Assembly: GCA_021787845.1 (NCBI GenBank)
Contig: JAJYLH010000001.1
Coordinates: forward strand, 1-64,000
Reading direction: 5' to 3'
Length of the DNA stretch: 64,000 nt
DNA from: Myxococcales bacterium
GTDB taxonomy: Bacteria > Myxococcota > Myxococcia > Myxococcales > JAJYLH01
This document shows positions 8,606 through 18,662 of this stretch, piece after piece. The stretch's first letter is position 1. Each line of letters starts with the position of its first letter. Below the pieces are notes generated by a model, which was given only the letters and a program-made list of their open reading frames with translations, made no database searches and was not told where the DNA came from. A program made the translations under genes and the position numbers.

Positions 8606-9529
8606 TCACGACGCGGCTTTGGCTCTCGTCGCCTCGACGGCGGCGAGCAGGGCGCGGGCGTCGTCGGGATGCAGGAGCGTGCGGTAGACGGTGGACGTCT
8701 GCGGCTTTTTGGTGTTCAACGCCTTGGTGACTTTCAGGTCGAGAAGCGGGTCATGGCTGTCGCACTGGCTGCAGCGTTCGAGCACGATGGTGCTCGCGGT
8801 CTTGGGGCTGACCTGGCCGCGGGCGGCCACGGCGGCCGCGAAGTCTCCGCGCTCGAGGTTCTGCACGACCACGCTCCAATCCTTCTTGTCGCCCGAGCCG
8901 CTCACCACCGGCACGTTCTGGTCGTACCATCGCTTGCAGCTCTCGCAGAAGGGCTTACGCGCCCGGTTCGCGGCCATGAGGGCGGCGACCCCCATGACCA
9001 GAAGGAACTCGACGATCCAGAGGAGGTAGGCGCCGACGCCGGTGAACTTGATCCCTTTGTCGTCGCTCTCTCCCTCGTCCTTGATGCTGATGCCTTGCTT
9101 GGCCTGGAGGGCGAGGTAGCCGCGGAGGCCGGCGTGGCCGGTCTCGTGTACCAGCACCGCATCGATGATCTGGTCCGGCGATTGGCCGGACTTGGCGGCA
9201 ATCCCGGCGATTTTCGAGGAGACCGTGCTGCGGAATTCGTAGTATTCGACGGCGTGGACCGAGAGCTGGCCGACGAAGCCGCCGACGAGACCCGCGAGCG
9301 CGGCCGCCATCGGCGCGCGGATCTTGCCCTTGGCGATGCGCTTGGCGGCGAAACCGCCCACCACCGCCCCGAGCACCAACGGAAAGATGAGGAAGAGGCT
9401 GATGACGTAGTGGGCGATCAGGGCCTCGACGACCCCCGCGACCGCTCCGACGACGGCGCAGACGACGACGAGGCTGGGGATGGCTCCGGGCTCGCTCTTC
9501 CCCGAGGGCTGGTAAACGCGGGCGGGCAT
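8606..9529 (-). CDS. Integral membrane protein with two CxxC pairs
   Basis: The 307-aa product starts at an ATG 4 nt after AAGGAGAAG. Three hydrophobic segments occupy the first 110 residues, with a fourth near residue 170 (YLLWIVEFLLVMGVAALMAA). The C-terminal soluble part carries CESC and CSQC pairs about 60 residues apart, probably one zinc site. I recognise no family and no catalytic motif. The much longer ORF that extends upstream in this frame is antisense to purS and purQ and should be ignored. Confidence 0.8.
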   Translation of the reverse strand: MPARVYQPSGKSEPGAIPSLVVVCAVVGAVAGVVEALIAHYVISLFLIFPLVLGAVVGGFAAKRIAKGKIRAPMAAALAGLVGGFVGQLSVHAVEYYEFRSTVSSKIAGIAAKSGQSPDQIIDAVLVHETGHAGLRGYLALQAKQGISIKDEGESDDKGIKFTGVGAYLLWIVEFLLVMGVAALMAANRARKPFCESCKRWYDQNVPVVSGSGDKKDWSVVVQNLERGDFAAAVAARGQVSPKTASTIVLERCSQCDSHDPLLDLKVTKALNTKKPQTSTVYRTLLHPDDARALLAAVEATRAKAAS

Positions 9530-9706
9530 GTCTTCTCCTTGGGCGTGAAAAAAAGCTGTCCAACGCTCATGCGGCTCGCAGCCTAGACCGGGTTCGGGCG
9601 CGGAGTCAACTGCCGCCTCGCTCGCCTTTTCGGAGGCGTTTGGGATAAGCTGCGCGCGGTCGCGTGTCCTGGCGGTGGGCGTCCGCCGGGGCGCTCGGGA
9701 GGCGAG

Positions 9707-9946
9707 ATGCGGGCGCGGGTGTTCGTCACGTTGAAGCCGGGCGTGCTCGACCCGCAAGGGCGGGCGATTGCGAGCGCGCTCGTCCACGACGGGTTCGCGG
9801 AGGTGCGCTCGGCGCGGGTCGGCAAGCTCATCGAGGTCGAGCTCGACGAGAGGGACGCCGGGCGCGCGCGGCAGCGGCTCACCGAGATGTGCGAGAAGCT
9901 CCTCGCGAACACGGTCATCGAGCGCTACGACATCGAGCTCGGCTAG
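9707..9946 (+). CDS. purS: Phosphoribosylformylglycinamidine synthase, PurS subunit
   Basis: The 79-aa PurS is the small structural subunit that bridges PurQ and PurL in the three-part FGAM synthase of the fourth step of purine synthesis. The sequence has the family's VTLKPGVLDPQG opening and the conserved LANTVIERYDIE end. GGGAGGCGAG precedes the ATG. purQ follows after 12 nt. The cytosolic complex converts FGAR, glutamine and ATP to FGAM. Confidence 0.97.
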   Translation: MRARVFVTLKPGVLDPQGRAIASALVHDGFAEVRSARVGKLIEVELDERDAGRARQRLTEMCEKLLANTVIERYDIELG

Positions 9947-9958
9947 AGGAGAGCGCCG

Positions 9959-10639
9959 ATGCGTTTCGGAATCGTGGTCTTTCCGGGGTCGAACTGCGAT
10001 CACGACGTCTACCACGCGGTCAAGCACGTGCTGGGACAGGAAGCGCGGTTCGTCTGGCACAAGAGCACGGACCTCGACGGCAGCGAGGTCGTCATCCTGC
10101 CCGGCGGCTTTTCGTATGGCGACTATCTGCGGACGGGCGCGCTCGCGCGGCACTCGCCGGTGATGCAGGAGGTCGTCGCGTTCGCGAAGCGCGGCGGGCC
10201 GGTCCTGGGCATCTGCAACGGATTCCAGATCCTGCTGGAGGCGGGCCTGTTGCCGGGCGCGATGCTGCGAAATCGCGGCTTGCGCTTCGTCTGCGAGGAG
10301 GTCGAGCTGAAGGCGGACGGGCGCGCGACCCGGTTCACGTCCAAGCTCTCGCCGGGCGATCGGTTCCGATTGCCGATCGCCCATGCCGAAGGCAACTACA
10401 CCGCGGATGGCGCGACGCTCGATCGGTTGGAGGGCGAAGGGCGCGTCGTCTTGCGCTACTGCGATGTCGCGGGGCGCGTGACCGACGAGGCCAACCCCAA
10501 CGGCTCCGCGCGCGGCATCGCGGGCATCGCCAACGAGCAGGGCAACGTGGTCGGGATGATGCCGCATCCGGAGCGCGCCTGCGAGCCGATTCTCGGCAAC
10601 GACGCCGGCCGCAGGATTTTTGAGAGCGTGCTGGGATGA
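9959..10639 (+). CDS. purQ: Phosphoribosylformylglycinamidine synthase, glutaminase subunit PurQ
   Basis: The 226-aa class I glutamine amidotransferase supplies ammonia to PurL. The nucleophile is the Cys of VLGICNGFQ, and His/Glu of the triad lie in MMPHPERAC near the C-terminus. The start [16 protein letters not shown] is typical of the family. AGAGGAGAG precedes the ATG. The TGA overlaps the ATG of the next gene (ATGA), indicating translational coupling. Confidence 0.97.
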   Translation: MRFGIVVFPGSNCDHDVYHAVKHVLGQEARFVWHKSTDLDGSEVVILPGGFSYGDYLRTGALARHSPVMQEVVAFAKRGGPVLGICNGFQILLEAGLLPGAMLRNRGLRFVCEEVELKADGRATRFTSKLSPGDRFRLPIAHAEGNYTADGATLDRLEGEGRVVLRYCDVAGRVTDEANPNGSARGIAGIANEQGNVVGMMPHPERACEPILGNDAGRRIFESVLG

Positions 10640-11481
10640 AGAAGGAGGAGAAGAGAGAGCGGACCGGAGTGCTGGATCGGCCGGGGGGTGAGGCCCTCCC
10701 GCGCAAGGCGTTCGTATTCCTCTTGTCTTCTCTCGCTCTCTTCTCTTTCCCCGCCCTCGCCTTGCCTCCGGCGGGCCGCCTCCAACTCGCCCCAGGCGAC
10801 CGGCAAACCATCAACACGCTCTTTCGTGTCGACTCGGTGCTCGTCGATCCGCCCGGGCTGGTGACCGCGACGGCCAAGCCTTTCGAAGTTCGGATCGCGG
10901 CTCCCCCGAACGGTCACGGCTCGGGCCTCGTGCTCGCGGTCGGCTGGGATCGCGTCGCGGCCTGGGATGTCTGCGTGTCCGCGGATGGCACGGGTTGTCC
11001 CGCGGAAACGAAGATCGACACCGCGAAGAGCGCGTGTCCGACGCTTCATGTGAAGACCGACGACGACCAACCCGTTTGGACCGCGAAGGTCAAGACCCGC
11101 GCCTGCTTCCTGGCTTTGCGCCAAGCGCTATCTCACGCGCAGCCCCAGGGAGCACTCGAATTCACGCTCGACGAGGCGGTCGCCGACGACTTCTTTCGCG
11201 ACGTGGAGCAAGCCATCGCCCGCGACCCGGCGTGCGCCGGCCTCACCGCGGGCTATTACGGCGCGACGCTGAACCTCTCGGGCAACGCGACCCAGGACGC
11301 GGTCGATCACGCGTTGCTCGACGCCTACAAGCTGACCGTCGGGCACGTCTCCTTCGACGACTCGGACATCCAAGAAATCAGCCGGCCGAAGCTCTCGCCG
11401 CCTCCGTCGATCGTGCCGCCCCAGAAGTCGACGCCGAAGGCTTCACCCGACGCCGGCGCGCCCGCGCAGGAGATGCCATGA
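10636..11481 (+). CDS. Secreted protein of unknown function inserted between purQ and purL
   Basis: The 281-aa product overlaps purQ (ATGA) and purL (ATGA), so it sits within a purine operon yet has a signal-like hydrophobic segment (about residues 24-45, ending ALALPPAG). The following [20 protein letters not shown] resembles the N-terminal region of pilus/secretin-associated proteins (pilus formation protein N-terminal type), but this is a weak match. The end is Pro/Lys-rich ([15 protein letters not shown]). The start codon is uncertain: a GTG at 10669 is an alternative. It has no evident link to purine synthesis. Confidence 0.75.
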   Translation: MKKEEKRERTGVLDRPGGEALPRKAFVFLLSSLALFSFPALALPPAGRLQLAPGDRQTINTLFRVDSVLVDPPGLVTATAKPFEVRIAAPPNGHGSGLVLAVGWDRVAAWDVCVSADGTGCPAETKIDTAKSACPTLHVKTDDDQPVWTAKVKTRACFLALRQALSHAQPQGALEFTLDEAVADDFFRDVEQAIARDPACAGLTAGYYGATLNLSGNATQDAVDHALLDAYKLTVGHVSFDDSDIQEISRPKLSPPPSIVPPQKSTPKASPDAGAPAQEMP

Positions 11482-13694
11482 CCGTTCCCCCGGTGCTCGA
11501 AGGCGCGGCCCTCGTCGAGCGCGCGCGCAAGGCGGGGCTGACCGAGGACGAGCTGCGGCGCATCGAGCGGATGCTCGGGCGCACGCCGAACACCTTGGAA
11601 ATCGGCCTCTTCGGCGCGATGTGGAGCGAGCACTGCTCCTACAAGTCCTCGCGGCATCTCTTGAAGCGGCTACCGACTTCGGGGCCGCGGGTCGTCGTCG
11701 GGCCGGGCGAGAACGCGGGCATCGTCGACATCGGCGACGGCCTGGGTGTCGCGTTCAAGATGGAGTCGCACAACCACCCGTCGTACCTCGAGCCGTACCA
11801 GGGCGCGGCGACCGGCGTCGGCGGCATTTTGCGCGACGTGTTCACGATGGGCGCGCGGCCGATTGCCCTGATGGACGCCTTGCGCTTTGGCCGGCCCGAG
11901 CATCCGAAGACCCGCAAGCTCCTGAACGGCGTGGTCGCGGGCATCGCGGGTTATGGCAATGCCATCGGGGTTCCGGTCGTCGGCGGCGATGTGGCGTTCG
12001 ACGCGACCTACGATGGCAACATTCTCGTCAACGTCCTGGCGCTCGGCATCGTGGAAACCGACCGCATCTTCCTCGGCCGCGCGGAGGGCGTCGGCAACCC
12101 CATCCTCTACGTCGGCGCGCGCACCGGCCGCGACGGCATCCGCGGCGCGACGATGGCTAGCGCCTCGTTCGGCGAAGGGAGCGAGGAATTGCGCCCGACG
12201 GTACAGGTCGGCGACCCGTTCTATGAGAAGCTGCTCCTCGAAGCCTGCCTCGAGCTTTTCAAGAAAGACGCCATCGTCGGCATTCAAGACATGGGCGCGG
12301 CGGGGCTCATCAGCTCGTCGTCGGAGATGGCGTCGCGCTCCGGCGCGGGTGTGCGGCTGCACATCGACCAGGTGCCGCGGCGCGAAGAAGGGATGACGCC
12401 GGAAGAGTGCATGCTCTCGGAATCGCAAGAGCGGATGCTGCTGGTCGCCGCGCGCGGGCGCGAGCGCGAGGTCGTCGAGCTCTTCGAGAAATGGGACCTC
12501 GCGGCGGCGGTCATCGGCGAAGTCACGAACACCGGCCGGCTCGACGTCTACGAAGGCGACACGCTCGTCGCCACGCTGCCCGCTCGCGCGCTGACCGACG
12601 ACGCGCCCAAGTACGATCGCCCGCAGCGCAAGCCATCGGATCTCGAATCGCGCTGGATCGACATCGACGCGCCAGCCCTTTCCGACCCGGGCCAAGCCAT
12701 CCTGGCGATGCTCGCGCGTCCGACCATCGCCTCGAAGCGTTGGGTCTACCGGCAGTTCGATCACATGGTCCGCGTCGGGACGGTCGTGCTCCCCGGTCGT
12801 GGCGACGCGGCGGTCGTGCGAATCCTCGGAACGCCCAAAGCGGTCGGCATTGCGGTCGGAAGCTCCGCGCGATTCTGCGCGCTCGACCCCAAGCTCGGCT
12901 CGCGTCTGACGATGATGGCTTGCGCGCGCAACCTCGCCTGCGTCGGCGCCGAGCCGCTCGCGGTGACCGACTGCCTGAACTTCGGCGACCCGTCGATACC
13001 CGAAGTGTCCTGGCAGCTCGCGGAGTCGATCGACGGCATCGCCGACGCCTGCCGCGCGCTCGGCATTCCGGTCGTCAGTGGCAACGTGTCGCTCTACAAC
13101 GACACCGAAGGCGCGTCCATCCAGCCGACGCCGATGATCGGAATGGTCGGCCTCCTCGACGACGCGGAGCGTACGTGCGATGTCGCTTTCAAGCGCGCGG
13201 GCGACCGCATCCTCCTCCTTGGCCGGCTGACGGGCGAGCTGGGCGGTTCGGAGTTGCTTGCATCGCAAGGACGGCTCGAAGGACGGCCGCCGATGCTCGA
13301 TGGGGCGCTCGAGCTCTCGGTGCAGCGTGCGGTGCGGGATATGATCCGCGCCGGGCGTCTTGCCAGCGCGCACGATTGTTCCGAAGGCGGCCTCGCGGTC
13401 GCGCTGGCCGAGAGCTGCCTCGCCGGCAACGTCGGCGCGACGGTTGCCATCGAGTCGCGGCTGGCACCGAGCGCCCTTCTCTTTTCCGAAGAGCCTAGCC
13501 GGGTCATCGTCTCATGCGCGCCCGGCCAGCTCGACGCGGTGCGCGCGATCGCGGCAAGCCATCAGGCGCCAGTGGTGGACCTCGGCGCGGTCGGCGGAAT
13601 CGCCCTGGAGATCGCCGGCGTCGCGCGACTCGACCCCGACGCGATGCGCGAGGCTTACGAACACGCGCTTCCACGCATCGCCGGCGACGAGTAG
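11478..13694 (+). CDS. purL: Phosphoribosylformylglycinamidine synthase, PurL subunit
   Basis: The 738-aa small-type PurL carries the ATP-dependent amidation step of purine synthesis. Family motifs are present in order: [19 protein letters not shown] near the N-terminus, [42 protein letters not shown], and a second AIRS-like half with [19 protein letters not shown] and [18 protein letters not shown] precedes the ATG. Its start overlaps the stop of the preceding unknown gene. The stop is followed by a short palindrome, TAGGCGACTCGCCTA. Confidence 0.97.
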   Translation: MTVPPVLEGAALVERARKAGLTEDELRRIERMLGRTPNTLEIGLFGAMWSEHCSYKSSRHLLKRLPTSGPRVVVGPGENAGIVDIGDGLGVAFKMESHNHPSYLEPYQGAATGVGGILRDVFTMGARPIALMDALRFGRPEHPKTRKLLNGVVAGIAGYGNAIGVPVVGGDVAFDATYDGNILVNVLALGIVETDRIFLGRAEGVGNPILYVGARTGRDGIRGATMASASFGEGSEELRPTVQVGDPFYEKLLLEACLELFKKDAIVGIQDMGAAGLISSSSEMASRSGAGVRLHIDQVPRREEGMTPEECMLSESQERMLLVAARGREREVVELFEKWDLAAAVIGEVTNTGRLDVYEGDTLVATLPARALTDDAPKYDRPQRKPSDLESRWIDIDAPALSDPGQAILAMLARPTIASKRWVYRQFDHMVRVGTVVLPGRGDAAVVRILGTPKAVGIAVGSSARFCALDPKLGSRLTMMACARNLACVGAEPLAVTDCLNFGDPSIPEVSWQLAESIDGIADACRALGIPVVSGNVSLYNDTEGASIQPTPMIGMVGLLDDAERTCDVAFKRAGDRILLLGRLTGELGGSELLASQGRLEGRPPMLDGALELSVQRAVRDMIRAGRLASAHDCSEGGLAVALAESCLAGNVGATVAIESRLAPSALLFSEEPSRVIVSCAPGQLDAVRAIAASHQAPVVDLGAVGGIALEIAGVARLDPDAMREAYEHALPRIAGDE

Positions 13695-13728
13695 GCGACT
13701 CGCCTAGCGTCGAAGGTGGCAGCAGGCA

Positions 13729-13923
13729 GTAGGATGGGTCCCGGAACCCGCAGGGCTTCGGGCCGCCCGTCGTTCCAAAGCGATAGACGGTCGTTCCAGC
13801 GCGAATGTATGTGACGACAGGCCGATGCCGCCCAAGTCGCCTGGGAGATCCGGAACGATCGCTCTCGGACGAACAGCGCGTCGAGCGCAAAGAGCCGCGC
13901 TCGATCGGGACTGTCCATCCTAC
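13729..13923. mobile_element. GTAGGATGG-family MITE-like element, copy D
   Basis: The element begins GTAGGATGGGTCCCGG and ends GACTGTCCATCCTAC, 195 bp. It is in the same orientation as the copy at 8371-8565 and shares its inner blocks (GTTCCA..GCGAATGT, GACAGGCCGATGCCGC, GAACGATCGCTC). A short deletion after GGATGGG removes CAGT. It fills the gap after purL. Confidence 0.75.
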
Positions 13924-14001
13924 TGACTTGACGCCGCGGTTCGGCGACAAACCACATCCTACGGCTTCGGAGGTCCGAGAGGGGGCCGACCGGGCGCGCA
14001 C

Positions 14002-15171
14002 TCAGCGCACGATGGCTTGGAGGACCCGTTCGAGGACGCCGTTGTGGACGAGCTGCTTGCCATCTTCGAGTGTGGCGGCGGCCTGGCCGAGCGGATTGCC
14101 AGCCAGGGCCGGGTCGTCCTGCGGCGCGAAGCCGGCTCGGACCACCACCAGGTCGAGCGACGGGACGACCTCGATCATCTCGCTGCCAAGGCCCTCGGCG
14201 CAATAGTCGTCCGCGGGCGCGTACGGGTGGAGGCGCCCCTGCTCCGGCTTGAAGGTGACCGAGTCGAGGACCGGCGTCCCCGCGTTGAGCCACCACAAGA
14301 GCCCGTAGCCACGATTCAGGCTGGAGGACGGCGTCGTCGCTTCGGCTACCCACTTCGAGCTGACGACGCGCTTCGATCCCCAGCAGCCGCGATGCAGGAA
14401 GAGCTCCCCGAAGCGGGCGTGGTCGCGACAGGTGGCGAGCACGTTCATGTACGTCGTCACGTGGCCGGCGGCGTCATGTTGCCAGTGCGCCTGAAACCCG
14501 AGCGGACCCCACAGCTTCTCCTGGGCGAACGTCTCGAGATCCTTGCCGGTGGCGTCGCGCAGCACCGGTTCGAGAACCTGCACCGCCTGATTGCTGTAGC
14601 GCCAGGTGGTGCCGGGCCGGTCGGTGACCGGCAGGGCCAGCGCCTGCGCGTCCATGTCCTTGGCGTCCACGATTTCAACCGAATCGGCTCCGGAGTCGAA
14701 CTGAAGACCGGACGTCATCGACAAGAGATGGCGGATGGTCACCCCGTCGTGGGCTCCGTCCCGCCATTGCGGCAGGTATCTCTCCGCCGGGTCGTCGATG
14801 CTCTTGATCAGCCCTTCGTCGACGGCGATTCCCACGAGCGTCGAGGTGTAGCTCTTGGCGAGCGACCAGGTGGGAATCGCGCTCGTCCGGGTCGTGCCGT
14901 TCCAATACCACTCGCCGACGATGCGATCATCGCGGACGACCACCAGGCAGCGGGACGAGTTGCTGGCGGCGTAGTCGGCGGCGGCGTTCAGCTTGGCCGG
15001 GTCGAAACCGTGCGCGGCCGGGTCGTCCGCCTTCCAGTCCGTCCCCGGCGCCGGCCAGCTCGCGCAAGGCTCCGGGGACGGTGCCGACGAACAGGCCATC
15101 GCGCAAACGAGAAGGAAGATCATTGCCAGGTGGACGCCCGGGGCAGTGGCGAATGACCGGCGACCGGACAT
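14002..15171 (-). CDS. Serine hydrolase lipoprotein (beta-lactamase/class C family)
   Basis: The 389-aa product has a lipoprotein signal ending VCAMAC. The serine nucleophile and lysine lie in SLAKS (SxxK), followed by the YSN tyrosine motif and a late conserved region, so the catalytic apparatus of the class C beta-lactamase/DD-peptidase/esterase family appears intact. Substrate cannot be told from sequence. The start lies 7 nt after the stop of the upstream lipoprotein gene, with GAGGTCGCG as ribosome-binding site, so the two are co-transcribed. Confidence 0.9.
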   Translation of the reverse strand: MSGRRSFATAPGVHLAMIFLLVCAMACSSAPSPEPCASWPAPGTDWKADDPAAHGFDPAKLNAAADYAASNSSRCLVVVRDDRIVGEWYWNGTTRTSAIPTWSLAKSYTSTLVGIAVDEGLIKSIDDPAERYLPQWRDGAHDGVTIRHLLSMTSGLQFDSGADSVEIVDAKDMDAQALALPVTDRPGTTWRYSNQAVQVLEPVLRDATGKDLETFAQEKLWGPLGFQAHWQHDAAGHVTTYMNVLATCRDHARFGELFLHRGCWGSKRVVSSKWVAEATTPSSSLNRGYGLLWWLNAGTPVLDSVTFKPEQGRLHPYAPADDYCAEGLGSEMIEVVPSLDLVVVRAGFAPQDDPALAGNPLGQAAATLEDGKQLVHNGVLERVLQAIVR

Positions 15172-15178
15172 CGCGACC

Positions 15179-17140
15179 TCAGTTGCCGGGAGGGAAGGTG
15201 CAAGGTCCGGGAACGAAATCGCTTCCCTCGCCGCTTCCGCAGGTCTGCACGACTTTGCCATCCGGCTCGAGGAAATCGGCGGTCTGGGCGATGGCCTGAG
15301 GGAGGCGCCGGACCGCGTCGTGCGCGGGGTTGTTGGCGGCCGGCACGTCGCCCGACGGCGGCAGCGGCGTCGGGTACACGTTCCATTGGGTGTAGACGAT
15401 TCCGCCGGTGGGGGAGCCCGAGCTGATGCCAAAGACCGGCTGCGACAGGGGCGCGAGCCCGACAGCGCCGATGGTGCGCATCTCGATGTCGGTCGCGAGG
15501 TTCGGAACCTGCGCGTCGCCCAGCGACTCCTGGAAGATCGCCTCCTTCTTCATCGGCACGCCCGGGAGCGGATGGGCGAGGTGCGGTGAGAACTCGATAG
15601 GGTCGGACCGGTCCCACAAGGACTGCGACAGCGCCACGAGGAGCTGCTGGTCGAGCTTGTCCGGATAGTACTGATCGAGCACCAGGAGCGCGGCGCCGAA
15701 ATCAGATGAACGCCAGATCATGGTCGACCACTCCGCGCCGGGCACGTTGAGCACTCCCCGCTCGATGTCCGGGCTCAGAGCGAGGTACGTCGTCCCCTGG
15801 ATTCCGCCGTTGGAGGCTCCCCAGTAGTAGCGCCGGCTCGGATCGTAGGACGGTCGTCCGTCGACCGCGAAGGCGGGGTCGCTCGCGAGGGCGTTCATCG
15901 CGAGGCGCGTGAGCACCTGGAAGTTCACGTGCGCCTGCAAGAGCCGGTCGGTGATGAGACCGAAGTCGTTGACATCGGGGAGCACCTTGCTCGCGATGGT
16001 CGTGAAGTCGTACTGGGCGACGCCGAGCCAGTCGGTGCCGATGGCGACCATGCAGAGCTGGTTCAAGAGGTTGCGATCATCCATCAGCTCGGAGTGAGCG
16101 GTGTCGAAGAGTCCATGGCCGAGGATGAGGAGCGGCACCGGACCGGACGCATTCTGGACACAGCGCGGGATCACCGCGGTGAACGGGAACGGCTGGGCGC
16201 GGGTCATCACCGGGTTGCCGTTCCGGTCGAGGTCGAGGAGCGACGGGTCCTTCCCCACCTCGAAGTTCGGCGCGAGGAAGTGGCCGTCGATGATGCGCAG
16301 CGCATCGGGATCCGCATCGGGCGTGGGCTCGGTCTTGGAGTCGATGGTGTAGCCGAGCCCGTGCGGCGCGGCCGCGAGCGCCTGGTCCCGCATCGCGACG
16401 AGGCGTCCGGTCGCCTGCGCGTCGCTCGCGGTGTCGAAGTCGAACGCCAGCGCGAGGTCCTTCTTCGCGATGCCGAGCTTCTGGAACGCGGTCTGGTCCT
16501 GGTCGAGGCGGTCCGAGATCTCAGCGAGCGGCGAGGAGCTGGGCAGGCTGCCTTGCACCCATTGCGCGAAGGCGCCCGACGGCGCGAGCGGCTTGCCCTG
16601 GGCGTCGTGTAGCGCCGTCGTGATCGCCACCGCGTAGCGGGTGTCGTTCTCGAGCCGCGAGAGCGGATGGATGAGCAACGCCTGCTTCTCTCCCTGCGCC
16701 GGGTCCGCGTTCAGGTCGAGCTCGGCGAAGAACGCGACGCGCTTGTCCGTCGTGAGGTCGACAAGAGCGATGGGGAAGCCCGCCTGCGCCGTCCGCGCGG
16801 AATCCGCGAGAGACGGAAGCGCGGACCGGTCGACGCCTTGCGGAAACCACACGATGATCGGCGTCGCCGGCGAATAGCCGTCGAGGGTGCCGAATGCCGC
16901 CTCTCGCAGGAGGACTCCCTTGGTGTTCGCGGGCAAGGTGCCATCGGGGAAGATGACGCGGCGTCCGGTGTCGCTCTTCGCATCGGCCTGCTCGAACCAG
17001 GAGTCGGGGAACGGCAGCAGGCAGGTGCCGGCGGGCGCGAGGGGACTGCAACCGCGGACGACATGGGCCGGAGCCTTCTGCGGCCCGCCGCAAGCGGTCG
17101 ACGCGATGAGGAGCGCAACGAGGGCCAGGGCTCGACGCAT
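15179..17140 (-). CDS. Large alpha/beta-hydrolase-like lipoprotein
   Basis: The 653-aa protein has a lipoprotein signal ending IASTAC. The N-terminal half (PFPDSWFEQADAKSDTGRRV and onwards) resembles large secreted proteins of Myxococcota with Ig-like modules. The second half has the alpha/beta-hydrolase features LLILGHGLFD and the nucleophile elbow GASNG. The His and Asp of a triad are not obvious. GGGAGGTCG precedes the chosen ATG. It probably forms a two-gene transcript with the serine hydrolase downstream; joint extracellular hydrolysis is a guess. Confidence 0.85.
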   Translation of the reverse strand: MRRALALVALLIASTACGGPQKAPAHVVRGCSPLAPAGTCLLPFPDSWFEQADAKSDTGRRVIFPDGTLPANTKGVLLREAAFGTLDGYSPATPIIVWFPQGVDRSALPSLADSARTAQAGFPIALVDLTTDKRVAFFAELDLNADPAQGEKQALLIHPLSRLENDTRYAVAITTALHDAQGKPLAPSGAFAQWVQGSLPSSSPLAEISDRLDQDQTAFQKLGIAKKDLALAFDFDTASDAQATGRLVAMRDQALAAAPHGLGYTIDSKTEPTPDADPDALRIIDGHFLAPNFEVGKDPSLLDLDRNGNPVMTRAQPFPFTAVIPRCVQNASGPVPLLILGHGLFDTAHSELMDDRNLLNQLCMVAIGTDWLGVAQYDFTTIASKVLPDVNDFGLITDRLLQAHVNFQVLTRLAMNALASDPAFAVDGRPSYDPSRRYYWGASNGGIQGTTYLALSPDIERGVLNVPGAEWSTMIWRSSDFGAALLVLDQYYPDKLDQQLLVALSQSLWDRSDPIEFSPHLAHPLPGVPMKKEAIFQESLGDAQVPNLATDIEMRTIGAVGLAPLSQPVFGISSGSPTGGIVYTQWNVYPTPLPPSGDVPAANNPAHDAVRRLPQAIAQTADFLEPDGKVVQTCGSGEGSDFVPGPCTFPPGN

Positions 17141-17268
17141 GCCTGAACGACCTCCCGCCCCGGAGAAGGTGAGGCGTACCTGTCTTCCTGTCGGCGCGAT
17201 CCTAGGCACGTCCGGCGCTCGCGGTCAAAGAGTATGAGAGCCGTGCCCGAACCTCCGCGAGCCGACGT

Positions 17269-17350
17269 GTAGGATGGACGGAGCGACAGCGAAACCCATC
17301 GTGCGGCCGCCCCCGAAGACGATGGTTCCGCTCCGCTGCACCCATCCTAC
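17269..17350. repeat. REP-like hairpin with GTAGGATGG ends
   Basis: The 82-bp sequence begins GTAGGATGGACGGAGCGACAGCG and ends GCTGCACCCATCCTAC. The two halves (AGCG..AACCCATCGT and ACGATGGTTCCGCT) can fold into a long hairpin. The same layout recurs at 35628-35701. The ends match those of the larger 170-195-bp elements. It lies between divergent-side lipoprotein and phosphatase genes. Confidence 0.7.
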
Positions 17351-17400
17351 CGGGCCGCCGTCGCGCCATGCGCGGGTAGCCCTTCAGCCGTAATGACCGT

Positions 17401-18321
17401 TCATCGGGGGTCGCCGAAGCGTTCGTACAGGTATCCCCAGCGCACGCCGCGGTCGCCGATGGTGACTCGGTCGAGGCCGAGGGCTCGGACGATGGCGTGA
17501 GCGAGGAACGACCCGGCGACGATGACGTCCGCGCGTTTGGGGTCGAGGCCGGGAAGCTCGCGACGTTCGGCGAGCGGCATCGCGGCGAGTCGCTTGCCGA
17601 CCGCGCCGACTTCGGGAAGCTGCATCACCCGGCCGTGCACGCGGGTCGCGTCATACGGCTCGACGCGGTCGGCGATGGCGCAAATCGTGGTGAAGGTGCC
17701 GGCGACCCCGACCGCGCGCGTGCCGCCATCGACCCGCGGCACCGTCGCCAAGGCTTCGCCGAGCGCGCGTTGGACCTCGGCGATCGATTCCGCGGTCGGC
17801 GGGTCGCCGCGAACGTGCCGCTCGGTCAGCCGGACGCTCCCGACGTCGAACGAATGGCGGAACGAGAACGACGCGCCCGCGCCGACGATCAGCTCGGTCG
17901 AGCCGCCGCCGATGTCGATGACCGCGAGCTTCTCTCCCGCGCGGGAGAAGTCTTGCGCGACGGCGCGCCAGCTCAAGCCCGCCTCGCGCTCGCCGGCGAT
18001 GATCTCCACCGGCACCCCGACCGCCGCCGCGCGCTCGATGAGCTCGTGTCCGTTCTTCGCGTCGCGGGCGGCGCTGGTCGCGGTGGCGACGACCTCCCGC
18101 GCGCCGAGCGAGCGCGCCTCGGTCGCGAATCGGGCGATCGCCTCGACGGTGTCCGCCAGCGCTTCGGGTGCCAGCCTGCCCGTGCGGTCGACCCCGCGCC
18201 CGAGCCGCGTGATGTCCATCCGCTCCGCGACCGGCCTGAACGTGTCGTCCTCTCGCCGCTCGGCGACCAGCAGGAGCACCGAGTTTGTTCCGATGTCGAT
18301 CGTCGCGAACCGCGCGGGCAT
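17401..18321 (-). CDS. Ppx/GppA family phosphatase
   Basis: The 306-aa cytosolic protein belongs to the exopolyphosphatase/guanosine pentaphosphate phosphatase family. It has the ASKHA fold motifs FATIDIGTNSVLLLVAE at the N-terminus, EREAGLSW and LAVIDIGGGSTEL in the middle. It is a short form, like stand-alone two-domain Ppx/GppA proteins, and lacks the C-terminal HD extension. Whether polyphosphate or pppGpp is the substrate cannot be decided. Its ATG overlaps the stop of a 41-codon ORF upstream (TGATG). Confidence 0.93.
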   Translation of the reverse strand: MPARFATIDIGTNSVLLLVAERREDDTFRPVAERMDITRLGRGVDRTGRLAPEALADTVEAIARFATEARSLGAREVVATATSAARDAKNGHELIERAAAVGVPVEIIAGEREAGLSWRAVAQDFSRAGEKLAVIDIGGGSTELIVGAGASFSFRHSFDVGSVRLTERHVRGDPPTAESIAEVQRALGEALATVPRVDGGTRAVGVAGTFTTICAIADRVEPYDATRVHGRVMQLPEVGAVGKRLAAMPLAERRELPGLDPKRADVIVAGSFLAHAIVRALGLDRVTIGDRGVRWGYLYERFGDPR

Positions 18322-18446
18322 CAGTTCGTCCACCCGCCCCCGGCCAGCGTCGACGCGTTCATCACCGATCGCTCGGCCACCGGCGCCGCGAGCGGCGAAG
18401 AGACGACCTGCGCGAAGAGCCACGAACGAAGGTTGCGCAAGGACAT
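18321..18446 (-). CDS. Possible 41-aa peptide coupled to the Ppx/GppA gene
   Basis: A short ORF beginning MSLRNLRSWLFAQVV ends with a TGA that shares its last base with the ATG of the phosphatase gene (TGATG), the standard arrangement for translational coupling. A GAGGAAC ribosome-binding site lies about 6 nt before the ATG. The phosphatase itself has no good ribosome-binding site. I recognise no homology. It may be a real small protein or a leader peptide that delivers ribosomes to the phosphatase. Confidence 0.4.
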   Translation of the reverse strand: MSLRNLRSWLFAQVVSSPLAAPVAERSVMNASTLAGGGWTN

Positions 18447-18662
18447 CGGCGTTCCTCGTGAGCGGGTCTCGCCCTCTTAGAGAGCATGGCACTCTCGCGC
18501 CTTTCTCGCCAGGCACCCGGGAACGATCGAGGCGCGCGTGTTCTCGTCGAAAACCCTCCCGCAGGCGCGCGACGATTGACGGATCGCTCTCCGACGACGC
18601 CGGGCCCTCCGACCGGCTGCACCGAAGCCTGTGGGGCGCTATCGTTGCCTTGGGAGGATGCG

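Noticed and set aside
14002..17140. Biosynthetic gene cluster around the hydrolase pair
   Set aside because: There are no synthetases, tailoring enzymes or transporters near them. The two are ordinary secreted hydrolases.
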